Made by a program: the position numbers and the translations under genes
DNA from: JAFLUQ01 sp964537995
GTDB taxonomy: Bacteria; Bacillota; Clostridia; UMGS1883
Reading direction: 5' to 3'
Assembly: GCA_964537995.1 (NCBI GenBank)
Contig: CAZICW010000041.1
Span: 1-14,866, forward strand
Length of the DNA stretch: 14,866 bases
Part shown: in pieces, positions 6,384-14,148 of the stretch
Position numbering within the stretch: position 1 is the first letter of the stretch
How the letters are laid out: every line of letters begins with the position of its first letter
The notes under the pieces: model-generated
What the model saw: the letters and a program-made list of their open reading frames with translations, nothing else
The model's database searches: none
Told to the model about the DNA's origin: nothing

Positions 6384-7790
6384 ATGGCGCAAAGAAATAT
6401 GAGCGGCGTAAAATGCCCTATGCCCTCGCAGAAGCCTGAAATCAGAGCAAAAAATTTTGACGAGGTAGCTACGGGCTACACATATGAAATGGCGGTTGAC
6501 GAAGCAAGACGCTGCCTTAACTGTAAAAATAAGCCCTGCGTGAGCGCCTGTCCCGTCGCCATAGATATTCCCGCGTTCATAGAACGCGTCGCGAACGAGG
6601 ATATGGACGGCGCGTTTGAAATAATCAGCCGCAGCAGCGCGCTCCCTGCGGTCTGCGGCAGAGTATGCCCTCAGGAAACTCAGTGCGAGGGGAAATGTGT
6701 GCGCGGAATAAAGGGTGAAAGCGTCGGCATCGGCCGCCTTGAACGCTTCGTCGCCGACTTCTGCCGTGAACACGGCGGCAAAGCTCCGTCAGCGCCCAAG
6801 CCGAACGGACACAAGGTCGCCGTCGTCGGCGCGGGACCGAGCGGACTGACCGCCGCCGGCGATTTGGCAAAGCTGGGCTATAAGGTCACGATATATGAAG
6901 CCTTGCACACTGCCGGAGGAGTGCTGGTTTACGGCATACCCGAATTTCGTCTGCCGAAGAGGATTGTCAGTCGGGAAATAGATAATCTTGCCGCTATGGG
7001 CGTTGATATTAAAACCAATACTGTAATAGGAAAAACGCTTACCGTTGACGAACTCTTTGAAATGGGAAACGAAGCCGTTTTTATCGGCAGCGGCGCGGGA
7101 CTTCCGCGTTTTATGAATATTCCCGGGGAAAGTCTTAAGGGCGTTTACAGCGCGAACGAGTACCTTACCCGCGTAAATCTTATGAAGGCGTATAAAGCGG
7201 ACAGCAAAACGCCGATAAAGAAAAGCCGCGTCGTCGCCGTGGTAGGCGGCGGCAATGTTGCCATGGACGCGGCAAGAAGCGCTCTTCGTCTCGGCGCGGA
7301 CACGGTATACATAGTTTACCGGCGCGGAATGGAGGAGCTTCCCGCCCGCAAGGAAGAGGTCGAACACGCCGAGGAAGAAGGAATAATTTTCAAAACCTTA
7401 AACAATCCGGTTGAAATTCTCGGCGATGAAAGCGGCAGCGTCCGCGCGCTGCGCTGTATAGAAATGGAATTGGGCGAACCGGATGAAAGCGGCCGCCGCC
7501 GTCCGGAGGAAAAGGCGGGAAGCGAATTTGAGCTTGAGGTTGACACGGTTATTATGGCAATAGGAACAAGCCCGAATCCGTTGATAAGAAGCACAACTCC
7601 CGGTCTTGAGGCCAATCGGCGCGGCTGTATTGTCACCAACGGCGACGACGGACTGACGTCGCGCGAGGGCGTATACGCCGGCGGCGACGCCGTGACGGGA
7701 GCCGCAACCGTAATTCTGGCTATGGGCGCGGGCAAAAACGCGGCAAAGGCAATCGACGCTTATATAAAAAGCAAGGCAGGCGCCGAATAA
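6384..7790 (+). CDS. nfnB: NADH-dependent ferredoxin:NADP+ oxidoreductase, subunit B (GltD-like)
   Basis: The large, NADPH-binding and bifurcating-FAD subunit (468 aa). The N-terminal ferredoxin-like domain holds two four-cysteine sets, C44-C47-C52-C56 and C91-C95-C101-C105, the family pattern for two [4Fe-4S] clusters. FAD binding is shown by VAVVGAGPSG (145-154). The second Rossmann fold has VVGGGNVAMD (286-295) followed by VYRRGMEELPARKEE. The end has the GGDAVTGAATVILAMG flavin motif (433-448). The family also includes the glutamate synthase small subunit, and such genes are often named gltA/gltD. Here the pairing with nfnA (one base between stop and start, ribosome site inside the nfnA end at 6369-6374) argues for Nfn. 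The tight junction suggests translational coupling and equal amounts of the two subunits. No glutamate synthase large subunit is in the window. Confidence 0.93.
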   Translation: MAQRNMSGVKCPMPSQKPEIRAKNFDEVATGYTYEMAVDEARRCLNCKNKPCVSACPVAIDIPAFIERVANEDMDGAFEIISRSSALPAVCGRVCPQETQCEGKCVRGIKGESVGIGRLERFVADFCREHGGKAPSAPKPNGHKVAVVGAGPSGLTAAGDLAKLGYKVTIYEALHTAGGVLVYGIPEFRLPKRIVSREIDNLAAMGVDIKTNTVIGKTLTVDELFEMGNEAVFIGSGAGLPRFMNIPGESLKGVYSANEYLTRVNLMKAYKADSKTPIKKSRVVAVVGGGNVAMDAARSALRLGADTVYIVYRRGMEELPARKEEVEHAEEEGIIFKTLNNPVEILGDESGSVRALRCIEMELGEPDESGRRRPEEKAGSEFELEVDTVIMAIGTSPNPLIRSTTPGLEANRRGCIVTNGDDGLTSREGVYAGGDAVTGAATVILAMGAGKNAAKAIDAYIKSKAGAE

Positions 7791-7898
7791 TTCATGCCCG
7801 CGGCTTTTGCCTTACCGCAAAAAATTTCCCGCCCGCAGGCATTTCGGAATTAATTAGTGCCTTCCAAGGAATAAAATAAAAGGAAAGGATATCGGGTC

Positions 7899-8606
7899 AT
7901 GGCTGAAAATATAAATTCGGACGCGGAGCGGAGCGAAAATCCGACGCCGGAAAATCCCATAAATTCCGAAGATAAAAATTCCGAATGGGAAGCTCCGCAC
8001 AAATTCTGCACACGCTGCGGCAGAAGGCTTGCGTTTGACGCAGCCTACTGCGATGGCTGCGGTCATGCTCAGAGCGCTAAGAAAGCGGCTGACGACGTCC
8101 GCTTTGTCGGCAGGAAAACCTATTCCGACGAAAAAATAAACGATATAATCGGTAAGGAAAAAGACTACTACAGCCGTAAATTCGCCGAGCTGCGCGAATC
8201 CGACAGTCACATTTGCTGGAACTGGTACGCCTGTCTCGGCTGGAACTGGTACGCTTACAGAAAAATGCCGGTCGAAGCGCTGATTTGCTTCGGGCTATGG
8301 ATTCTCTTCGGTTTTTTTGATTCCGCGAGCTTTGTCTTGAGACTCGGACTGCTTGCCGTATCGGGAGCCTTGGGAAACTATATATATATGAAGCATATCG
8401 AACGCACAATAGATAAAATAGAAGCCCTTCCTTCAAGCATGAGGGAAGCCTCCGTGAAGGAACACAGCGGCGTAAGCGGGCAATTTTTGGTGGCGGCTTT
8501 CCTGATTTCGGGGCTGTTCGGAGTGATAGTGCCGTTTACGGCGTATTTCATAAAAGCCGCGTTTAGGCTGTTTCATAGGATATTTTATATGATTTTTGGA
8601 ATATGA
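7899..8606 (+). CDS. Zinc-ribbon, DUF2628-type membrane protein
   Basis: A 235-aa protein of unknown function. Residues 1-35 are polar and probably disordered. A zinc ribbon follows with CTRC (37-40) and CDGC (51-54). After a charged stretch with YYSRKF (90-95) comes the DUF2628 signature, WNW...W..YRKM (107-123), then hydrophobic segments at about 126-144, 147-163 and 195-220 that predict three membrane spans. The N-terminal zinc ribbon should be cytoplasmic. Such proteins are common in Clostridia and no biochemical role is established. The ATG has AAGGAAAGG 10 nt upstream. The leucine-rich-repeat gene begins 14 bp after its stop, with a ribosome site overlapping that stop, so the two are very likely co-expressed. 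The 108 bp before it contain only an imperfect inverted repeat (7794-7803 with 7833-7842, one mismatch) and no clear promoter. Confidence 0.85.
   Translation: MAENINSDAERSENPTPENPINSEDKNSEWEAPHKFCTRCGRRLAFDAAYCDGCGHAQSAKKAADDVRFVGRKTYSDEKINDIIGKEKDYYSRKFAELRESDSHICWNWYACLGWNWYAYRKMPVEALICFGLWILFGFFDSASFVLRLGLLAVSGALGNYIYMKHIERTIDKIEALPSSMREASVKEHSGVSGQFLVAAFLISGLFGVIVPFTAYFIKAAFRLFHRIFYMIFGI
8215..8254 (+). repeat. Exact 16-bp direct repeat inside the DUF2628 gene
   Basis: GCTGGAACTGGTACGC occurs at 8215-8230 and again at 8239-8254, a 24-bp period in frame, so WNWYA is encoded twice with identical codons. Tryptophans at both places fit the DUF2628 signature, but codon-level identity points to a local duplication or gene conversion. 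Confidence 0.8.
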
Positions 8607-8620
8607 GAGGGTGTTGATGT

Positions 8621-9583
8621 ATGATAATTGAAAAAATCAGCGATTTTGAGTACAGCCCCGACGGGAAAGCACTCTATCGCGCTCCCGAAGACCTTGTGGG
8701 CGAATATGAGGTTCCGGAGGGAATAACCGAGCTTGGCGACGACGCGTTTCGCGGCTGTGCGCAGCTGACAAAGGTTATACTGCCGGAGGGACTTACTCGC
8801 ATAGGAGTACTCTGCTTTGAGGGCTGCCGCAGCCTGAAATTCGTAAAAATACCAAAATCGGTGCGTTACATCGGCGAATTTGCCTTCATGGGCTGTTTGT
8901 TTCTGAAGGGAGTGGAGCTTCCCCGCCGGCTCAAGACTTTGGGACAGGGAGCCTTCGAGGAATGTATTTCCATTGAGAGCATATCGCTCCCCGGAACGCT
9001 GAACGAGGTGCCGCAGTGGTGCTTCCATTCCTGCGCGTCGCTTAAATATGTCGAGTTGTCCGACGGAATAAAAGCCATAGGCGACAATGCCTTCCGTCAG
9101 TGCAGGGGAATAAAAAGCATCAGCCTCCCCGAAAGCCTTAAAAAAATCGGAAGCAACAGCTTTTGCGAGTGCGACGGGCTGCGTGAAATCACAATTCCCG
9201 CCAAGGTTGAAAAAATCGGCTCGAGTCCGTTTGCTTCCGCAAAAAATCTTAAAAGCATAAACGTTGACAGCGGCAACAAGAATTTTGTCAGCGTTGACGG
9301 CGCGCTTTACGCGAGCGATATGCACCGTCTCATCTGCTGCCCGATAGGGTATGAGGGTGAGTTTACCGTCCCCGAGGGCGTTGAACACGTCGGCAGCGGA
9401 GCCTTCCTCAATTGCAAGGGAATAACCGCCATACACCTTCCCGACACGCTGACCTCGATAGGCAACTACGCCTTTGAGGGCTGTCAGTCGCTCGACTCCG
9501 TCGCGATTCCTCCCTCGGTAACGGATATGGGAGAAAAAATGTTCCACGCGAAAACGGTCAAAAGCCGTGAAACCGCCGATTAA
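8621..9583 (+). CDS. BspA-type leucine-rich-repeat protein without signal peptide
   Basis: A 320-aa protein made almost wholly of LRR_5 units. From residue 31 eight consecutive 23-residue repeats run to about 214, each of the form LPxxLxxIGxxAFxxCxxLxxIx. A 35-residue insertion with DGALYASD and a double Cys follows, then two more repeats and a partial one. The N-terminus (PDGKALYRAP...EYEVPEGI) and the insertion (VDGALYASD...EFTVPEGV) are alike, so the protein consists of two blocks each led by a DG-x-LY cap. BspA-like proteins are usually secreted adhesins, but this one starts MIIEKISDFEYS with no signal peptide or membrane span. It should stay in the cytoplasm unless exported differently. 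The ribosome site is a weak GAGAGGGTG that overlaps the preceding stop. No ligand can be inferred. Confidence 0.88.
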   Translation: MIIEKISDFEYSPDGKALYRAPEDLVGEYEVPEGITELGDDAFRGCAQLTKVILPEGLTRIGVLCFEGCRSLKFVKIPKSVRYIGEFAFMGCLFLKGVELPRRLKTLGQGAFEECISIESISLPGTLNEVPQWCFHSCASLKYVELSDGIKAIGDNAFRQCRGIKSISLPESLKKIGSNSFCECDGLREITIPAKVEKIGSSPFASAKNLKSINVDSGNKNFVSVDGALYASDMHRLICCPIGYEGEFTVPEGVEHVGSGAFLNCKGITAIHLPDTLTSIGNYAFEGCQSLDSVAIPPSVTDMGEKMFHAKTVKSRETAD

Positions 9584-9622
9584 TGCCAAACTACAGTAAA
9601 ATATTTATGGAGGTTATTTGAA

Positions 9623-10861
9623 ATGTACAACATCGATAAGGTAAAAGCATTTGACCCCGAGGTCGCGGAAGCGATTGAAAATGAAGTAAACCGCCAGCGC
9701 AACAAAATTGAGCTTATTGCCAGCGAAAACTTTGTGAGCGAAGCCGTTATGCAGGCCATGGGGACGCCGCTTACCAACAAATACGCCGAGGGCTATCCCG
9801 GAAAGCGCTACTACGGCGGCTGTGAATTTGTTGACGTTGCGGAAAATCTGGCAATTGAACGCGCCAAGCGTCTTTTCGGCGCGGAAGCCGCAAATGTCCA
9901 GCCCCACAGCGGCGCGCAGGCGAATATGGCTGTGTTTTTCGCCTGCCTGAATCCCGGCGATACCGTGCTTTCCATGAATCTTGCCCACGGCGGGCATCTT
10001 TCCCACGGCAGCCCCGTGAATATGAGCGGAAAGTACTTTAACATAGTTTCCTACGGCGTGACCGAGGAAAATCAGACTATCGACTACGACGAGGTTCGTC
10101 GGCTTGCTCTGGAGCATAAGCCCAAGCTCGTTCTTGCGGGCGCGTCGGCTTATCCGAGAGAAATCGACTTTGCGAGGTTTGCGGAAATAGCCAAGGAGGT
10201 CGGAGCGTACTTCCTTGTGGATATGGCTCACATCGCGGGTCTTGTTGCTGCCGGATTGCACCCCAATCCCGTGCCATATGCCGATTTTGTTACCACAACC
10301 ACACATAAAACTTTACGGGGGCCGCGCGGCGGACTTATTCTCTGTAAGGAAGAACACCTCAAAATGATAAACAAGGCCGTATTCCCCGGAATACAGGGCG
10401 GCCCGCTTATGCATATAATCGCGGCAAAGGCTGTTTGCTTTAAGGAGGCGCTTACTCCCGAATTTAAGGATTATCAGCTCCGCATAAAAAAGAATGCGGC
10501 CGCGCTTGCTGCCGCTCTTTCGGCGCGCGGCTTCAACCTTGTTTCCGGCGGAACGGATAACCACCTTATGCTTGTGGATTTGCGCAATTTTGACATCACC
10601 GGCAAGGAAACCGAGCGGCGTCTTGACGCGGTCGGCATAACCGCCAACAAGAATGCCATTCCCTTCGACCCCCAGAGTCCTTTCATTACAAGCGGAATCC
10701 GTTTCGGTACCCCTGCCGTAACAACCCGCGGCATGAACGAGGAGGATATGGAGGAAATCGCGCAGCTCATTTTCCTCACGGTTACGGAATTTGATACAAA
10801 GCAGGATGAAATCCGCGCAAGGGTTAAGCAGCTTTGCGGGAAATATCCCCTGTACGAGTAA
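9623..10861 (+). CDS. glyA: Serine hydroxymethyltransferase
   Basis: A PLP enzyme that interconverts serine and glycine while loading tetrahydrofolate with a one-carbon unit, feeding purine, dTMP and methionine synthesis. The 412-aa product has the standard length and no truncation. SENFVS (34-39) and NKYAEGYPGKRYYGG (52-66) form the substrate and cofactor region. D200 and H203 (VDMAHIAG) contact PLP. TTTTHKTLRGPRGG (224-237) carries the PLP lysine at 229, the same number as in E. coli. GGAGG at 9609-9613 lies 9 nt before the ATG. The gene is 39 bp after the LRR gene and 5 bp before rarA. No clear promoter or glycine riboswitch lies in front, so it is probably transcribed from upstream or from a weak internal promoter. 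Confidence 0.97.
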   Translation: MYNIDKVKAFDPEVAEAIENEVNRQRNKIELIASENFVSEAVMQAMGTPLTNKYAEGYPGKRYYGGCEFVDVAENLAIERAKRLFGAEAANVQPHSGAQANMAVFFACLNPGDTVLSMNLAHGGHLSHGSPVNMSGKYFNIVSYGVTEENQTIDYDEVRRLALEHKPKLVLAGASAYPREIDFARFAEIAKEVGAYFLVDMAHIAGLVAAGLHPNPVPYADFVTTTTHKTLRGPRGGLILCKEEHLKMINKAVFPGIQGGPLMHIIAAKAVCFKEALTPEFKDYQLRIKKNAAALAAALSARGFNLVSGGTDNHLMLVDLRNFDITGKETERRLDAVGITANKNAIPFDPQSPFITSGIRFGTPAVTTRGMNEEDMEEIAQLIFLTVTEFDTKQDEIRARVKQLCGKYPLYE

Positions 10862-10866
10862 GCCCC

Positions 10867-12129
10867 ATGGAAGGCTCTCCTCTTGCGGACAGAATACGTC
10901 CGCGTACTCTTGACGAAGTTGTCGGTCAGAAGCATATTCTCGGAGAAGGAAAGGTGCTTCGGCGGATTATCGAAAGCGGAAACATTCCGAATATGATATT
11001 TTACGGCCCAAGCGGTACGGGGAAAACCACCGTCGCCAATATTGCGGCGGAAAGGGCGGGAAAGCGCCTCTTTCGGCTGAACGCGACCACCGCGTCCGTG
11101 TCCGACGTGAGAACCGTGCTTGCCGAAGCCGACGGAATAATGGGAATCGGCGGGATTGTGCTGTATTTGGACGAAATTCAGAATTTTAACAAAAAACAGC
11201 AGCAGTCGCTTTTGGAATGTATTGAGGACGGGCGCGTGACGCTGATTGCCTCAACAACCGAAAATCCTTATTTTTACATTTACAACGCCATTCTTTCGCG
11301 CAGTACGGTCTTTGAATTTACCGAAGTTCCCCCAGATGAAATTTTGAAGGCTGTGAACCGCGGCGCGGAGATACTTTCCGAGGACTACAGCTTTGAGCTT
11401 ACGCCCGACGCCGCGGAGCATTTTGCTCTATGCTCCTGCGGAGATGTGCGCAAGGCGCTCAGCTCGCTTGAGGTTGCGTTGATGTCCGCTGTTCCTGACG
11501 CGGAAGGACATATTACGGTTGACCTTAAAACCGCCGAAGCGGTCACGTCGAAAAAGGCTTTCCGCCACGACCGCGACGGCGACAGTCATTATGACGTTCT
11601 CAGCGCGTTCCAAAAATCCGTGCGCGGCAGCGATCCCGACGCCGCGCTGCACTATCTCGCAAGGCTCGTTGAAGCCGGAGATTTACAGTCTATCTGTCGG
11701 CGTATATTGGTTATGGCGGCGGAGGACGTAGGGCTGGCTTATCCGAACGCGATAGTGATAACCAAAGCGTGTGTGGACAGCGCTCTTCAGCTCGGTTTCC
11801 CCGAAGCGAAGATACCTCTTGCCGAGGCTGTTATTATGCTTGCAACCTCTCCGAAGAGCAACAGCGCAAACGAGGGAATATGCGCGGCTCTTGCCGATAT
11901 ACAAAACGGAAGCTGCGGCGACGTCCCGCAGCATCTTAAGGATACTCACTACAGCGGCGCCGAAAAGCTGGGAAGAGGGGGATATAAATACCCCCACAGC
12001 TATCCGAATAATTACGTTGAGCAGCAGTATCTTCCCGACGCAATAAAAGACAAAAAATATTATGTCCCGGGGAATAACAAATTGGAGCGGAATACGGCTG
12101 AATATTGGGAAAATATAAAACGTAAATAA
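10867..12129 (+). CDS. rarA: RarA/MgsA-type AAA+ ATPase (replication-associated recombination protein A)
   Basis: A clamp-loader-like ATPase that acts at stalled replication forks and on single-stranded DNA ends. The 420-aa product opens PLADRIRPRTLDEVVGQ, has Walker A GPSGTGKT (47-54), Walker B with LDEIQ (101-105) followed by the family FNKKQQQSLL, and sensor 1 ASTTENP (128-134). The C-terminal part contains the MgsA-type oligomerisation region ending KYPHSYPNNYVEQQYLP. The start is uncertain. ATG 10867 gives the usual N-terminus, but no ribosome site stands before it, and it lies 5 nt after the glyA stop, so reinitiation is likely. A TTG at 10834 has AAGGG about 10 nt upstream and would add 11 residues overlapping glyA. 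RarA and dCMP deaminase lie in the same gene run, both linked to DNA metabolism. Confidence 0.94.
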   Translation: MEGSPLADRIRPRTLDEVVGQKHILGEGKVLRRIIESGNIPNMIFYGPSGTGKTTVANIAAERAGKRLFRLNATTASVSDVRTVLAEADGIMGIGGIVLYLDEIQNFNKKQQQSLLECIEDGRVTLIASTTENPYFYIYNAILSRSTVFEFTEVPPDEILKAVNRGAEILSEDYSFELTPDAAEHFALCSCGDVRKALSSLEVALMSAVPDAEGHITVDLKTAEAVTSKKAFRHDRDGDSHYDVLSAFQKSVRGSDPDAALHYLARLVEAGDLQSICRRILVMAAEDVGLAYPNAIVITKACVDSALQLGFPEAKIPLAEAVIMLATSPKSNSANEGICAALADIQNGSCGDVPQHLKDTHYSGAEKLGRGGYKYPHSYPNNYVEQQYLPDAIKDKKYYVPGNNKLERNTAEYWENIKRK

Positions 12130-12150
12130 ATAAAAAGGAGATGGGCGGTA

Positions 12151-14133
12151 ATGCTCGAAATTGCGTTTGTCATATTGGCGGTTTTGCTGGTGCTTTTCGG
12201 AGTATGCACCTTTGTTGTTGTGAAAAATGGGCGCGTGGAGGATTACGACGACGAGGAAGAAGCGGAAAAAATCGAAACCGAAGCCGTATCCGAAGTGAGG
12301 AAAAGAAAAAAGGCGAAGCCCGAGCCCTCCGAATCCGAACCTTCTTCCGAGCCTGAGCCTGAGCCTGAGCCTGAACCTGAACCGGAACAGGAGACAGCAG
12401 CCAAACCCGAATCGGAGCCGCAATCCGAGCCTGAGCCGATGAAGCTGCCGCACGAAGACATTCAGAGTACCCGCGTGGCGACAAAGGAAGAAATGGAACA
12501 GCTCCGCTCTCTGCCTGTTTCCGCCCCCGACGAAAACCTCAAGCCCCGCGGAGCGGAGGCTTTGGGCGAAAAGCCGATTGAGGAACGGAAAACCGAAGAA
12601 GCGGAGGAAACGGAAGAAACTGAAGAAGCGGAAGAAACGGGAAAGATTAATCTTGTACCGATAATAGCCGTAGCGGCGGCGGTGCTTGTGGCTCTTGCCG
12701 CAGTCGCGCTTACGCTTGTGCTGCGCGACGCGAAACGCAGCGAGGTCGATCTTGTTGAAGAACCCGAAACAATAACCGCGAGAGTTGAAAATTTGAGAGA
12801 GGAAACTCTTTTCACTGGAACCGTGGCGAGCGAGGAAGAAAATGTCCGCTATTTTGCCGCCGGAGCTGCCGTTGAAGATGTAAAGGTGAGCGAGGGCGAC
12901 CATGTAAAAAGCGGGCAGGTTATCTATGTGCTGGACAGCTCCGCCATTGAAGAACGCATTTCCCTTTACCGCGAAAAGCTGAAGAAAGCAACGGTCACCT
13001 CCGAAAAAACCGTGGAAAACAGCACCGAGACAAAGGCCTCGGCAAGCGGCACGGTTTCAACAATTTATGTTTCCGTAGGCGACAAGGTTTCTTCGGGCGA
13101 CAAAATCGCCGATGTAACAACCGTTTCCGATTACCGCGTAACTCTCGACTTTGACGCGGGAGACGCCGGTACAATATCGGCGGGCGGAACCGCCGACGTT
13201 TTTGTCGGCGGAGACACAGTCGAAGGCACGATTGTTTCCGTAAAGGAGGTCGCAAGCGACGACGGGGAACCCGCCCTGTACACCGCCACAATATCCTTCA
13301 TTGCGAACAACGCGGGCGGCAAAACCGCTAGCGCTGAAATAAACGGCGCACAGAGTCTGAGCAGCGCGTCAGTTTCCGAGGGAAACAAGAACAGCTCTCT
13401 TATCCGTGCCTCCGCGGACGGAAAAATTTCAAGCCTTAAAATAAACGAAGGCTCAAAGGTGTCAAAGGATGACACGGTCGCTGTAATAACCTCCGAAAAA
13501 ACCGTCAGCGAAACCGTAACCGACGAGCTTACGGCAAAGGATATAGAAATCCAGATTGAGCAGCTTGAAAACGAACTTAAAAATTATACCGTAACCGCCG
13601 CTTCCGACGGTTATGTCAAGAAGCTGTATCTCAAGAAGGGAGAAAATACCGCCGTAAATATGCAGGCGGCGGTTATCGTTCCCGACGGAAGCCTTTACCT
13701 GAAGGTTTCGATAAGCGAGAATGATGCCGAAAAAATGACGGTTCCCGCACCGGCGACGTTTAAAATCAAAAAAACCTCCGACAGCGCTGTTTCCGACGAG
13801 GATTGGGCGAAAATAGATACCGAAAAGGAATATTCGGCTGTCATGGACACCTTGGAGCTTGACGGTGAAAACAACGGAATGTATGTCGGTCATATTGCGC
13901 TTGACGAAAGCGCAAGCTTCCGCGAAGGAATGGCGGCGGAGGTCAGCGTTGTCACCTATACCGCCTACGACGCCCTTCTCGTTCCCGCCGATTTGGTAAA
14001 GAACGGAAAGCTCTCGGTGTGGCGCGCAAACAAAATTGAGGAAATTGAAGTTAAAACGGGCATAGTAACGGATGACGGCTATGTTGAAATTCTAAGCGGA
14101 ATAAACAGCTCGGATAAGCTTGTAACCGAATAA
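12151..14133 (+). CDS. Membrane-fusion (HlyD/MacA-like) protein with two membrane spans and a duplicated adaptor core
   Basis: A 660-aa protein. Hydrophobic segments at about 3-24 and 166-191 flank a highly acidic, probably disordered linker with an EP run (67-79) and TEE/AEE repeats (148-163). The rest resembles periplasmic adaptors of export pumps. Four lipoyl-like half motifs (G-x-V-x..-V-x-x-G-D-x-V) lie at about 237-262, 297-325, 418-448 and 482-511. Each pair is joined by a short helix (263-285 and 453-478) and followed by a beta-barrel-like region (about 327-395 and 514-600). A normal adaptor has two half motifs and one barrel, so the core seems duplicated. The last ~55 residues (LLVPADLVKNGKLSVW) are the usual membrane-proximal domain. 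AAGGAG lies about 11 nt before the ATG. No ABC or RND transporter gene is nearby, so the partner is unknown. Topology is ambiguous because positive charges follow both spans. Confidence 0.8.
   Translation: MLEIAFVILAVLLVLFGVCTFVVVKNGRVEDYDDEEEAEKIETEAVSEVRKRKKAKPEPSESEPSSEPEPEPEPEPEPEQETAAKPESEPQSEPEPMKLPHEDIQSTRVATKEEMEQLRSLPVSAPDENLKPRGAEALGEKPIEERKTEEAEETEETEEAEETGKINLVPIIAVAAAVLVALAAVALTLVLRDAKRSEVDLVEEPETITARVENLREETLFTGTVASEEENVRYFAAGAAVEDVKVSEGDHVKSGQVIYVLDSSAIEERISLYREKLKKATVTSEKTVENSTETKASASGTVSTIYVSVGDKVSSGDKIADVTTVSDYRVTLDFDAGDAGTISAGGTADVFVGGDTVEGTIVSVKEVASDDGEPALYTATISFIANNAGGKTASAEINGAQSLSSASVSEGNKNSSLIRASADGKISSLKINEGSKVSKDDTVAVITSEKTVSETVTDELTAKDIEIQIEQLENELKNYTVTAASDGYVKKLYLKKGENTAVNMQAAVIVPDGSLYLKVSISENDAEKMTVPAPATFKIKKTSDSAVSDEDWAKIDTEKEYSAVMDTLELDGENNGMYVGHIALDESASFREGMAAEVSVVTYTAYDALLVPADLVKNGKLSVWRANKIEEIEVKTGIVTDDGYVEILSGINSSDKLVTE
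12349..12384 (+). repeat. Hexanucleotide tandem repeat encoding Glu-Pro
   Basis: Six in-frame hexamers lie in a row: four exact GAGCCT, then GAACCT and GAACCG. They encode the EP run of the adaptor-like protein. Repeats of this kind slip during replication. Because the unit is six bases, changes lengthen or shorten the linker without breaking the reading frame. Confidence 0.85.
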
Positions 14134-14148
14134 CTTAAGGAGAAAGCC

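Noticed and set aside
7794..7842. Imperfect inverted repeat after nfnB as a terminator
   Set aside because: ATGCCCGCGG and CCGCAGGCAT pair with one mismatch over a 29-nt loop and no T-run follows, so a terminator call is not supported.
8621..9583. Leucine-rich-repeat gene as a DNA repeat array or CRISPR
   Set aside because: The 23-codon periodicity is at protein level with diverged nucleotides. There are no identical repeats with unique spacers.
8585..9589. 334-aa minus-strand open frame opposite the LRR gene
   Set aside because: It is a shadow of the 23-residue repeats. It has no domain or ribosome site and overlaps the end of the DUF2628 gene.
11683..12903. 406-aa minus-strand open frame opposite rarA and the adaptor gene
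   Set aside because: It is low-complexity Arg/Phe/Leu sequence created by the GAGCCT and GAA-rich codons on the plus strand, with no family match.
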